DNA of 64,000 nt. Source: Actinomadura sp. J1-007. Lineage in GTDB: Bacteria > Actinomycetota > Actinomycetes > Streptosporangiales > Streptosporangiaceae. Both the position numbers and the translations under genes were made by a program. Every line of letters begins with the position of its first letter. The stretch's first letter is position 1. This document shows positions 38,903 through 48,789 of this stretch, piece by piece. The notes under the pieces were generated by a model, which was not told the origin of the DNA, did not search any database, and saw only the letters and a list, made by a program, of their open reading frames with translations. The stretch covers positions 186,001 through 250,000 of the forward strand of contig NZ_WING01000001.1 of NCBI RefSeq assembly GCF_009793335.1, in the 5' to 3' direction.

Positions 38903-39798
38903 GTGCTGAACTACCTCATCGACGATCCCGCGCTGCGCGAGCGGTCCCCGGGGGAGGAGCTCGCGGTCGCGGTCGCCCGCGCCGGGGGCGGGGACGCCGC
39001 GATCCGGGTGCGGGCGCCGCTGACGACGCTGTTCCCGCTCGCCTCGACCCGGCCGCGGCCGACGGTCCGCGAGCAGACCAAGGGCGGCACGATCGCCGAC
39101 GAGACGTTGCGCTACGTGCGCGAAGGCCGCGACGGCGGCGACGGCGCGGCGGGCACCTCCTACGAGGCGACGCCCGAGGCGGCGTTCCGCCCGTCGGTCG
39201 CGAAGGCGGAGCTGACGCGCATCGCGGTGCGCGTCCCGGTGCCCTCCGAGCTGTGCTCCGACCCCGCGCTGCTGGCCCGGTTCGTCGAGCACCGCGTGAT
39301 CGTCCGCCTGTGCACCGTGGAGAACGAGGTGCTGCTGCGCGGCAGCGACGACGGCGCGGTCACCGGGCTGCTCGCCATGGCCGGCCTGCGCCGCCTGGCC
39401 TGCGCGGACGCCTCGCCGCTGGACGCGCTGATGGAGGGGGCCGCCGAGGTCGAGGAGATGGGCGGCTCGTGCGACGGGCTGGTCATGCACCCGTCCCTGT
39501 ACTGGCGGCTCGTCGGCGCGGGCGCGCTCCCGTCGCTCGACGCCGCCGGGCTGCGCATCACCCGCACCCGCATGATCGGGCGCGGGGAGGTGCTGCTCGG
39601 CGACTTCCGGGCCGGCATCACCCTGCTGGACGGCGCGGAGTCCACGCTCGCCCTGCGCCGCAACGGCGAGGACGCCGCGATCATCGCGGAGATGCCCTCG
39701 GCCTCGCCCTGCACCTCCCGCAGCACTTCGTCCTGCTGAGCCTGCCGCCGTCCTCTGGGCGGAGCCCCGGCTCCCAGGGCGACGACCACCGGAACTAG
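38903..39798 (+). CDS. HK97-fold encapsulin-like shell protein, probably family 3 (frame break near C-terminus)
   Basis: The start is GTG 38903 with GGGAG six bases upstream (VLNYLIDDPALRERSPGEELA). The middle aligns by eye with encapsulin shells: the E-loop region with VPVPSELCSDPALLARF, then TVENEVLLRGSDDGAVTGLL, which parallels EDEVIFRGCEKSGVKGLL of the Thermotoga shell. The A-domain follows (CDGLVMHPSLYWRLVGAG) and RMIGRGEVLLGDFRAGI. After DAAIIA the frame slips at 39688-39689: the original frame ends SRSTSSC, the next continues ALGLALHLPQHFVLLSLPPS, a typical last beta-strand, and stops at 39798. One restored base gives 298 residues. There is no terminase, portal or tail gene nearby, so this is a compartment shell, not a prophage capsid. 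Family 3 encapsulins occur in natural-product clusters; the subfamily is inference. Confidence 0.75.
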
Positions 39799-39939
39799 CC
39801 CCCGCCGGACGGACGCCGCGTGCGCCCGTCCCCGTCCCCCCGCCTGCCCGCCGACCCCCGCCGACCCCGCCGACCTTCGCCGTCCACGGGACCTGTGCGA
39901 CCGGTCCCCCGCTCCCGTCCAGAAGTGGAGGTGAAACGC

Positions 39940-39960
39940 ATGCGCACGAACACGTGGTGA
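39940..39960 (+). CDS. Hexapeptide cistron MRTNTW
   Basis: ATG CGC ACG AAC ACG TGG TGA. A full GGAGGTG (39927-39933) lies with the ideal six-base gap to the ATG. The whole unit is repeated 68 bp downstream with the same ribosome site, spacing, first three residues (MRT), C-terminal Trp and TGA, but with a different centre. This conservation around a variable centre looks like selection on a translated peptide. The two Thr residues could be dehydrated by the nearby LanM. A regulatory minigene is the alternative. A start at the overlapping GTG 39931 (MKRMRTNTW) would destroy the ribosome site. Confidence 0.6.
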   Translation: MRTNTW

Positions 39961-40007
39961 TCACCCGCTCTCCCGTCAACGACGCTGCGAAACCGGAGGT
40001 GGACAAA

Positions 40008-40028
40008 ATGCGCACTCCCCCTTGGTGA
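40008..40028 (+). CDS. Hexapeptide cistron MRTPPW
   Basis: ATG CGC ACT CCC CCT TGG TGA, with GGAGGTG at 39995-40001 and a six-base gap, identical in layout to the MRTNTW unit. Upstream blocks CCCGCTC..CCCGTC are also shared, so the complete cistron has been duplicated. Only the central residues (Asn-Thr versus Pro-Pro) and synonymous positions differ. Known ultrashort RiPP precursors of five or six codons exist in actinomycetes (the biarylitide type), but those sit beside a cytochrome P450, which is absent here. Confidence 0.6.
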   Translation: MRTPPW

Positions 40029-40050
40029 CCTATCGCCGAAGGCCGGGAGA

Positions 40051-40122
40051 ATGACCGGAGAGATGGCATCGGAAAACGCTCACCCGGGCGCCGGTGAGCC
40101 GATCCATTTCCCGTTCAGGTAA
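40051..40122 (+). CDS. Possible 23-residue peptide after the hexapeptide units
   Basis: An ATG-to-TAA frame (MTGEMASENAHPGAGEPIHF, then PFR) begins 22 bp after the second hexapeptide stop. GGGAGA touches the ATG, which is too close to be a good ribosome site; the internal ATG at 40063 is no better placed. It is weakly supported and may be chance. Confidence 0.25.
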   Translation: MTGEMASENAHPGAGEPIHFPFR

Positions 40123-40158
40123 AACTCGGCCGCCTTTCAGGAATGATCGCGCCACCGT

Positions 40159-41649
40159 TTATCGGGACCGGCGCGACGGCGCCCGCGGCTCCTTCGAGGG
40201 CCGCGGGCGCCGCCCGTCCGGCGGCGTTTCGGACGGGCCGTCCTCCCCCTCCCCGCGACCGTTCTCCCCGCCGGGGCCGCCGCGGCCGCCGCGACGGGAC
40301 CGGCGGGGGCGCGTGGCCACCGCCAGGACGGCGGCGGCGAGCATCGCGGCGGACATGGCCGCCCACGCCGCGTCGAACGCCCCGGCGGACGGGGTGTGCA
40401 GGACGGCGGCGAGGCCGCCGATGCCGACCGCCGCGCCGGCGGACCGCGCCAGCATGATCAGGGCGCTGCCGCTGCCGAACCGCGCGGGCGGTACCTCCGA
40501 CATCGCGAGGGCCTGGACGGCGACCCCGGTGACGGACGTGCCCGCCATGCCCGCCACGAGCGCGGGCAGGAGGACGAGCGGGTAGCTCCGGCCGCCGCCG
40601 AGCGCGCCGGCGGCGGCCAGCCAGCACCAGCCCGCCGCGGCGACCAGCGCGCCCGACACCGCGACCGCGCGGGGACCGGCCCGGCGCACGAGCGGGCCGG
40701 CGCGCCAGGCCGCGACCGCCGAGGCCAGCGGCCCCGGGGTGAGGGCGAACCCGGCGGCGAGCGCCGAGTACTCCCACCGCTCGGTGAGGAACAGCATCAC
40801 GCAGAGCGCGACGGCGAACTGCGTGACGCTCATCAGCGCCATCGCCCCGTTGCCCGCGGCGGTCGGTCCCGCGCGCAGCAGCGTGAAGTCCGCGGCGGGG
40901 CGCGGATGCCGCAGCGACCTGCGGACGCCGAGCGCCGTCAACGCGCACCCGGCGAGCGCCGAGGCGGCGGTCCGGGGGTCCGTCCAGCCCCACGCGGGCC
41001 CCTGGGTCAGGCCGAGGACGAGGAGCGCGACGCCGCCCGCGAGCAGGGCGGTGCCCGCGAGGTCGGGCAGGCCGCGCCCCTTCCGCTCGCCCGGGGGGAT
41101 GCCGAGCGCGCCGCAGGCCAGCGCGAGCGCGCCGATCGGCAGGTTGACCAGGAAGATCCAGCGCCAGCCGCCGACCGCCATCAGCGCCGAGCCGAGCGCG
41201 GGGCCGCTCGCGCCCGCGACGCCCCCCACCACGCCGAGCAGCCCGAACGCGTGCCCGGCGCGGCCCGGGAACTCGCTCAGCCCGACCGAGATGGAGAGCG
41301 CGACGACCGCGCCGCCGCCGACCGCCTGGAGCATCCGCGCGAGCACGAGGCCGAGCGGTCCCGGGGCGAGCGCGCAGGCGGCCGAGCCCGCGGTGAACAC
41401 CGCGAGGCCGGTCAGGAAGATCCGCTTGGGCCCGAGCCGGTCCGCGGTCCCGCCCGCGGGCAGCAGCACGGCGGCGAACACGACGGTGTACGCGGTGATC
41501 GTCCAGGACAGCCCGGCGAGGGTGCTGCCCGGGTACGCGCGCAGCAGCTTCGGGATCGCGACGCTGACGACGTTGTAGTCGACCACGGCCATGACGTTGG
41601 CGCAGACCACCGAGGTGAGCGCCAGCGCCCGGCGGCGCGCGGGCCTCAC
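40159..41649 (-). CDS. MFS transporter, DHA2 (14-TM) drug exporter type
   Basis: The 496-residue membrane protein starts at GTG 41649, overlapping the ligase stop. It has MFS DHA2 landmarks: motif D1-like VDYNVVSVAIPKLLRAYPG, motif A GGTADRLGPKRIFLTGLAVF, motif C VGGVAGASGPALGSALMAVGGWRWIFLVNLPIG, and many TM helices. The last 50 residues are Arg/Gly/Pro-rich and cytoplasmic. Such pumps export antibiotics. As the only exporter in the shell/LanM locus it is the best candidate for product export or self-protection, in the absence of an ABC-type LanT. Confidence 0.88.
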   Translation of the reverse strand: MRPARRRALALTSVVCANVMAVVDYNVVSVAIPKLLRAYPGSTLAGLSWTITAYTVVFAAVLLPAGGTADRLGPKRIFLTGLAVFTAGSAACALAPGPLGLVLARMLQAVGGGAVVALSISVGLSEFPGRAGHAFGLLGVVGGVAGASGPALGSALMAVGGWRWIFLVNLPIGALALACGALGIPPGERKGRGLPDLAGTALLAGGVALLVLGLTQGPAWGWTDPRTAASALAGCALTALGVRRSLRHPRPAADFTLLRAGPTAAGNGAMALMSVTQFAVALCVMLFLTERWEYSALAAGFALTPGPLASAVAAWRAGPLVRRAGPRAVAVSGALVAAAGWCWLAAAGALGGGRSYPLVLLPALVAGMAGTSVTGVAVQALAMSEVPPARFGSGSALIMLARSAGAAVGIGGLAAVLHTPSAGAFDAAWAAMSAAMLAAAVLAVATRPRRSRRGGRGGPGGENGRGEGEDGPSETPPDGRRPRPSKEPRAPSRRSR

Positions 41650-43277
41650 CTCGCGCCGGCGGCGCGGGCTTTCCGGGCCAGGTCCTCCTCCAGTTCGCGC
41701 CTGCGCACCTTCCCGGTGGGCGTCTTCGGCAGCCCGGCGACGACCTCCAGCCGGTCCGGCTCGTACCCGGGCGTCAGGCCCGCGTCCCGCACCCGCCGCC
41801 GCAGCTCGTCCAGCGTCGGCGGCGGCCCGTCGGGGACGACGACCGCGACGACCGTCTCGCCGAGCACCGGATCGGGCTCGCCCACCACGGCGACCTCGGC
41901 GACCCGCGGGTCGTCGCGGAGCACGCCCTCGACGGCGACCGGCGGGACGTGCAGCCCGCCCTTGTTGATCATGTCCTTGGTGCGGCCGATGACCTTGACG
42001 CCGCCGCGGCCGTCCGGCCGGGCGAGGTCGCCGGTGACGAACCACCCGTCGTGCAGGGACGCGGCGAACGCGTCGTCGGCGCCCTCGTACCCGAGGCACA
42101 TGTTGGCGCCGCGCACCTCCAGCCGCCCCGGGCCGTCCCCCTCGACCTCGCGCCCGTCGTCGTCCACGAGCCGCGTTGCCATCCACGGGACGGGGCGCCC
42201 GTCGCTGTGCGCGGCCCAGTCCCACGGGTCGTCCGGGCGGCCGATGGTGACGCCGCCGTTCTCGGTCATTCCCCACAGCGGCCGGAGCGGGAGTCCGAAC
42301 GTCGCGTGGAACCGCGCGGGCAGGCTCGGCGGGATCGGCGTCGAGCCCGCCACCACGTGCCGCAGCGCCAGCGCGCGGGGCCGCTCGGACTGCTCGGTGA
42401 CCGCCGGGTCCAGGACGGGCGGGGTGAGGTAGCCCGCCGTGATCCCGTACCGCTCGGCGAGGTCGAGGAAGTCGGCGGCCTCGAACGCGTCGGCCCACAC
42501 CGCGGTCGCGCCCGCCAGCAGCGGCGCGAGCATCCCGTACAGCCAGCCGCCCTGCCCGCCGACGACGCAGGGCGTGGTCAGCACGTCCGACTCGCCGAGC
42601 CCGAGCGGCTCGGTGTAGGACCGCGCCATCGCGTACAGCGTGTTGAACGAGTGCCGCACGCCCTTGGGGCGGCCCGTCGTCCCCGACGTGTACATGATCT
42701 GGAAGACGTCGTCGGCGTCCGGCCGGTGCTCCGGGGCCGGGCCGCCGGACGCGAGCAGCGCGTCCTCGAACCGGGCCGCGCCCTCGGGGAGCCTGTCGCC
42801 GACCACGATCTGGTGCCGCAGCGCGGGCAGCCGGCCGCGCATCCCGGCGATGGCCGCGGCGACGTCCAGCCCGCGGACCTCGTCCAGCGACACCACCGCC
42901 GCCGCGCCGCTCTCCCGCAGGATCCACTCGGTGTCGGCGGGCCCGGTCGCGATGAAGTACGGCACGGCGACGGCGCCCGCGCGCCCGCAGCCGAGCGCGA
43001 GGACGGTCGCCTGCCACTGGTTGACGAGCTGCATCGCGACGCGGTCGCCGGGCCGGACGCCGAGCGCGGCGAGGCCCGCCGCGCACCGCTCGACCCGTTC
43101 GGCGAGGTCCGCGTACGTGAGCACCACGTCAGGGCCGCCGCGGGTCTCCCAGAAGTGGCTCACCACGGCGGGCCGGTCCGGCGCCGCCTCCGCCCAGCGG
43201 GCGAGGTCGTCGAGGAACGTCGCGTCCCGCCACCAGCCCCGTTCCCGGAACGTCCGCGCGTCGTGGAGGTTCGTCAC
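41646..43277 (-). CDS. AMP-dependent acyl-CoA synthetase/ligase
   Basis: The 543-residue adenylate-forming enzyme resembles cyclohexanecarboxylate- or carnitine-CoA ligases. A3 motif MYTSGTTGRPKGVRHS, A5 WGMTENGG, A7 DGWFVTGDLARPDG, A8 GRTKDMINKGGLHVPPVAVE, and the catalytic Lys motif LPKTPTGKVRRREL are all present. It activates a carboxylic acid as an acyl-adenylate and then thioester. GTG 43277 is the chosen start. It is coupled to the MFS gene and may provide an acyl group for the product of the locus; the acid is not predictable. Confidence 0.9.
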   Translation of the reverse strand: MTNLHDARTFRERGWWRDATFLDDLARWAEAAPDRPAVVSHFWETRGGPDVVLTYADLAERVERCAAGLAALGVRPGDRVAMQLVNQWQATVLALGCGRAGAVAVPYFIATGPADTEWILRESGAAAVVSLDEVRGLDVAAAIAGMRGRLPALRHQIVVGDRLPEGAARFEDALLASGGPAPEHRPDADDVFQIMYTSGTTGRPKGVRHSFNTLYAMARSYTEPLGLGESDVLTTPCVVGGQGGWLYGMLAPLLAGATAVWADAFEAADFLDLAERYGITAGYLTPPVLDPAVTEQSERPRALALRHVVAGSTPIPPSLPARFHATFGLPLRPLWGMTENGGVTIGRPDDPWDWAAHSDGRPVPWMATRLVDDDGREVEGDGPGRLEVRGANMCLGYEGADDAFAASLHDGWFVTGDLARPDGRGGVKVIGRTKDMINKGGLHVPPVAVEGVLRDDPRVAEVAVVGEPDPVLGETVVAVVVPDGPPPTLDELRRRVRDAGLTPGYEPDRLEVVAGLPKTPTGKVRRRELEEDLARKARAAGAR

Positions 43278-43401
43278 CGTGGGCCCCTTCCGTACCAGGT
43301 GACTTGATCATGACCGCGCCGCCCCGGACCGGACAACGGCCAGTGTTGACGAAGATGGACCGGTTCAATCGGATTCCGGGTGATCGGGAGGCCGGGCGGG
43401 T

Positions 43402-46413
<3,012 letters not shown>

Positions 46414-46457
46414 GGGTCGTTCTCCTCCGGGACGGGAAACCTGCAAGCCTACGGGGG

Positions 46458-47222
46458 TCAGGCCCCGAGACCTCGCCGGATCGCCAGTTCCACGGGGGCC
46501 TCGCCGTCGTAGGGGCGGAACGGGGCGGCGGCGACCAGCGGCGGCTGCGCCATGAAGCGCGGCTCGGTCCCCCGGTGCGGCTGCGCCGCGTGCACGAGGA
46601 ACGGATGGCACAGGTAGACGTCCCCGGCGCGCCCGGTCGCGAGCGCGGCGGGGCGGTGCCGGGTCGCGCGCTCGGCCCGCGCCGCCAGGTCCATGAACGC
46701 CAGGCCGCCGTCGCCCGCCGGTTCGAGGATCGCCGGGACGTCCAGGTGGGACCCCGTCCGGATCCGGGTCGGCGCGTCGTCCTCGCCCACGTCGGAGAAC
46801 AGGAACAGCATCAGCAGGGCCCGGCCCTTGGACGCCAGGTTGACGCGGTACGCCATGTAGTCGGCGGGGTCCTCGCCGGGGAACGACGCGTCGATGTGCC
46901 AGCCGTCGTCGCCGGGCGGGTCGTCGCCCGGGAACCGCACGGGGACCGAGCCGAGGCTGGCGCGCGGCTGCCAGCGCCCCTCCCCGATCAGCGCGTCGAA
47001 CGCGGCGCGCAGCCGGTCGGAGCCGGCCGCGGCGCGGAACGGCTCCTGCGCGTAGTCGCCGAGGCGCACGACCGGCCGTGTCCAGGTCGAGCGGTCGGCC
47101 GGGTCGCAGCCGGTGTCGCGCCACAGGATGTCGCGGCACGCGGCGGCCGTCTCGCGGGGGAACGCCTCGTCCACCCGGACGAACCCGTCCGTCACGAAGG
47201 CGTCGATGGTCTCAGGCTTCAT
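46458..47222 (-). CDS. Phytanoyl-CoA dioxygenase (PhyH) family Fe(II)/2-oxoglutarate oxygenase
   Basis: The 254-residue non-heme iron dioxygenase has the facial triad visible as DGWHIDASFPGED (His-x-Asp) and HPFLVHAAQPHRG (distal His), with the 2-oxoglutarate Arg probably in RGTEPRFMAQ. Members hydroxylate or halogenate small molecules, amino acids or acyl groups. ATG 47222 is preceded by a weak GGGG; an ATG four codons upstream is possible. It lies directly upstream of the fused GlyRS in the same orientation. It could be a tailoring enzyme of the neighbouring cluster, but nothing fixes its substrate. Confidence 0.85.
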   Translation of the reverse strand: MKPETIDAFVTDGFVRVDEAFPRETAAACRDILWRDTGCDPADRSTWTRPVVRLGDYAQEPFRAAAGSDRLRAAFDALIGEGRWQPRASLGSVPVRFPGDDPPGDDGWHIDASFPGEDPADYMAYRVNLASKGRALLMLFLFSDVGEDDAPTRIRTGSHLDVPAILEPAGDGGLAFMDLAARAERATRHRPAALATGRAGDVYLCHPFLVHAAQPHRGTEPRFMAQPPLVAAAPFRPYDGEAPVELAIRRGLGA

Positions 47223-47264
47223 GGGCCCCAGCATGCCGTCCGTCCCGCCTGGGAGGACAACCAT

Positions 47265-47876
47265 TTACGGGGCGTGGACCAGCACGGCGACCAAGGTCCC
47301 CGCCAGCATGAACGGCCCGTACGGGATGGCGGAGGCGCGCCCGGCGCGGCGCGCGGCGAGCAGCGCGCCCGACACGGCGGCGCCGAGCACCGCCGTCGCG
47401 AGCACCCCGAGCACCCACGCCGCGGACCCGAGCCACCCGAGGTACAGGCCGAGGACCCCGGCGAGCTTCACATCGCCCTGCCCGACCGCGCTCGGCCTGA
47501 TCAGCCACTGCGACCCGAACCACGCGAACAGCGCCGCCATCCCGATCAGCGCGTGCAGGAACCGCGCTCCCCCGCCCTCGGTGAACGGCACGGCCGCGCC
47601 GAGCAGCGCCGCGCCGATCCCGTACGACGGCAGGACGATCGGGTCGGGCAGCCGCTTGACCGCGATGTCGACGACGGCGAGCACGCTCCCCGCCGCCCCG
47701 AGCCACGCGAACGCCGCCAGCTCGGCCCGCGCGCCGATCCTCCAGGCGAGCGCCGCCACCACGACGACGGCGAGAACGACCACGGCGACGGCCCTCCGCC
47801 GAACGACCGCACCCCAGCCGGGAACCGGCGACCGCTCAGGAACGGCGCCGTCGGGAGGTGCGGCAGTGGCGTCCAC
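47265..47876 (-). CDS. A24 prepilin peptidase family protein
   Basis: The 203-residue membrane aspartic peptidase of the type IV prepilin peptidase/TadV type has several TM helices and both catalytic Asp motifs: AVVDIAVKRLPDPIVLP (D-x-x-x-x-R/K-x-P/I) and AVGQGDVKLAGVLGLYLGW (GxGDxKL). The N-terminal methyltransferase domain of PilD is absent, as in short actinobacterial forms. No tad/flp or pil genes are in the window, so its substrate genes must lie elsewhere. The start at ATG 47876 follows a proline-rich intergenic repeat region. Confidence 0.85.
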   Translation of the reverse strand: MDATAAPPDGAVPERSPVPGWGAVVRRRAVAVVVLAVVVVAALAWRIGARAELAAFAWLGAAGSVLAVVDIAVKRLPDPIVLPSYGIGAALLGAAVPFTEGGGARFLHALIGMAALFAWFGSQWLIRPSAVGQGDVKLAGVLGLYLGWLGSAAWVLGVLATAVLGAAVSGALLAARRAGRASAIPYGPFMLAGTLVAVLVHAP

Positions 47877-47924
47877 GCCGCGACCCTACCCCCGCCCGCG
47901 ACACCGACGGCGGCAGGGCGAAGA

Positions 47925-48060
47925 ACGGACCAGCCTCAAGAGCGGACGGGGCTCAAGGACGGCCGGGCTCAGGAGCGGCCGGGCACAAGAACGGACGAGC
48001 CTCGGGAGCGTGCGGGGCTCAAGGACGGCCGGGCTCAAGGGCGACCGGGCTCAAGGGCGG
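47925..48060. repeat. Degenerate tandem repeats of GGGCTCAAGG(A/G)CGGCC type
   Basis: A roughly 30-base module built from GGCTCAAG, GACGGCCGGG and AGCGGAC blocks is repeated four to five times with variations. It ends inside the last codons of the SseB-like gene (stop at 48051). It fills the gap between the divergently oriented ends of the prepilin peptidase promoter region and that gene. It resembles slippage-derived intergenic repeats. Confidence 0.6.
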
Positions 48061-48743
48061 ACGATTTTGAGTTCGACGCCGCCGACGATGCGGCCGCGCA
48101 GGGCTTCGGCGAGGCGGTCGGAGACGCGGCGGACGGTGACCCGCTCGTCGTGGCCGGGGGCGATCGCGAAGCGCACGGCGAGTTCGGCGTCGTCGCCGCC
48201 GGTGACGCGGACGCCGGTCACGCCCTGCTCGGAGCCGAACGCCGCGTCGATCGCGGCGAGCACGTCGGGGTCCTCGTGCGGCGGCGGGATCGGGCGGCCG
48301 TCGGCGAGCAGGTGCAGGCGCAGCCCGTCCACCGCGAACGGCACCGGGCCCGCCACGTCCACGACCAGCGCGTGCGCGTCCTCGTCGAGGGCCGCCGCGC
48401 ACGCCTGCCTGGCGTGCACGGCGACCGGGCGGGCGTCGGCGCGCCAGGCCCGCATCGTCTCGATCGAGGTGAAGCCGAGCACGCCGCGCCGGCCGTCCTC
48501 GCCGATCAGCGTGGGCAGGGCCATGTCGCTGGACTTCTCGCGGCGCAGCCCGCCGGGCTCTTGCTCCTCCTCGGTGAGGACCGCGACCACGGGAACCAGC
48601 AGCCGCGCGTCGCGCAGCGCCCGGAGCACGGCGTGCTCCCCGGCGCGTCCCGCCGCGTACTTGACGAGCGCCTCGCGCAGCCGGGGGTCGGCCGCGCCGT
48701 CGTCCTCGGGGAACTGGGGTTCGGGAATGGTCAGACCGGACAC
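48051..48743 (-). CDS. SseB family protein
   Basis: The 230-residue protein has the SseB N-terminal domain pattern: LREALVKYAAGRAGEHAVLRALRDARLLVPVVAV, then TLIGEDGRRGVLGFTSIETMRAWRADARPV, and a C-terminal SseB-C-like part (GVTGVRVTGGDDAELAVRFAI). Function is poorly known; in actinobacteria it often accompanies signalling genes. GTG 48743 has no clear ribosome site. It is 46 bp downstream of the kinase-FGE gene on the same strand and could be the last gene of that operon. Confidence 0.8.
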   Translation of the reverse strand: MSGLTIPEPQFPEDDGAADPRLREALVKYAAGRAGEHAVLRALRDARLLVPVVAVLTEEEQEPGGLRREKSSDMALPTLIGEDGRRGVLGFTSIETMRAWRADARPVAVHARQACAAALDEDAHALVVDVAGPVPFAVDGLRLHLLADGRPIPPPHEDPDVLAAIDAAFGSEQGVTGVRVTGGDDAELAVRFAIAPGHDERVTVRRVSDRLAEALRGRIVGGVELKIVRP

Positions 48744-48789
48744 GTTTCGAGGCTATCGGCTCGCGCGACCACCTCGGGTGGTGTTCCCG

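Larger units (their letters stand above)
39799..40158. other. Intergenic region carrying the hexapeptide cistrons
   Basis: After the shell gene there are about 100 bp of C-rich sequence, then two near-identical ribosome-site-plus-hexapeptide units (39927-39960 and 39995-40028), then a 23-codon ORF. The region ends at the facing MFS gene stop at 40159. There is no strong terminator hairpin that I can recognise. Confidence 0.6.

Noticed and set aside
38903..39798. HK97-fold protein as a prophage major capsid protein.
   Set aside because: No terminase, portal, protease, tail, integrase or attachment-site signals are nearby; the neighbours are biosynthetic enzymes.
39931..39960. Longer reading of the first micro-ORF from GTG 39931 (MKRMRTNTW).
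   Set aside because: That GTG is part of the GGAGGTG ribosome site, and the second copy has no equivalent in-frame start, whereas ATG-initiated hexapeptides match exactly.
39940..40028. Hexapeptide units as a classical amino-acid attenuator.
   Set aside because: There is one Trp codon per unit and no terminator/antiterminator pair. The next downstream gene is on the opposite strand, so there is nothing obvious to attenuate; kept only as an alternative idea.
34175..40069. A 1964-codon open frame on the minus strand spanning the aminotransferase, LanM and intergenic region.
   Set aside because: Only its last 420 codons encode a recognisable protein (DegT aminotransferase) with its own ribosome site. 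The rest is antisense-like Arg/Pro-rich shadow of LanM in another frame, as expected at very high GC.
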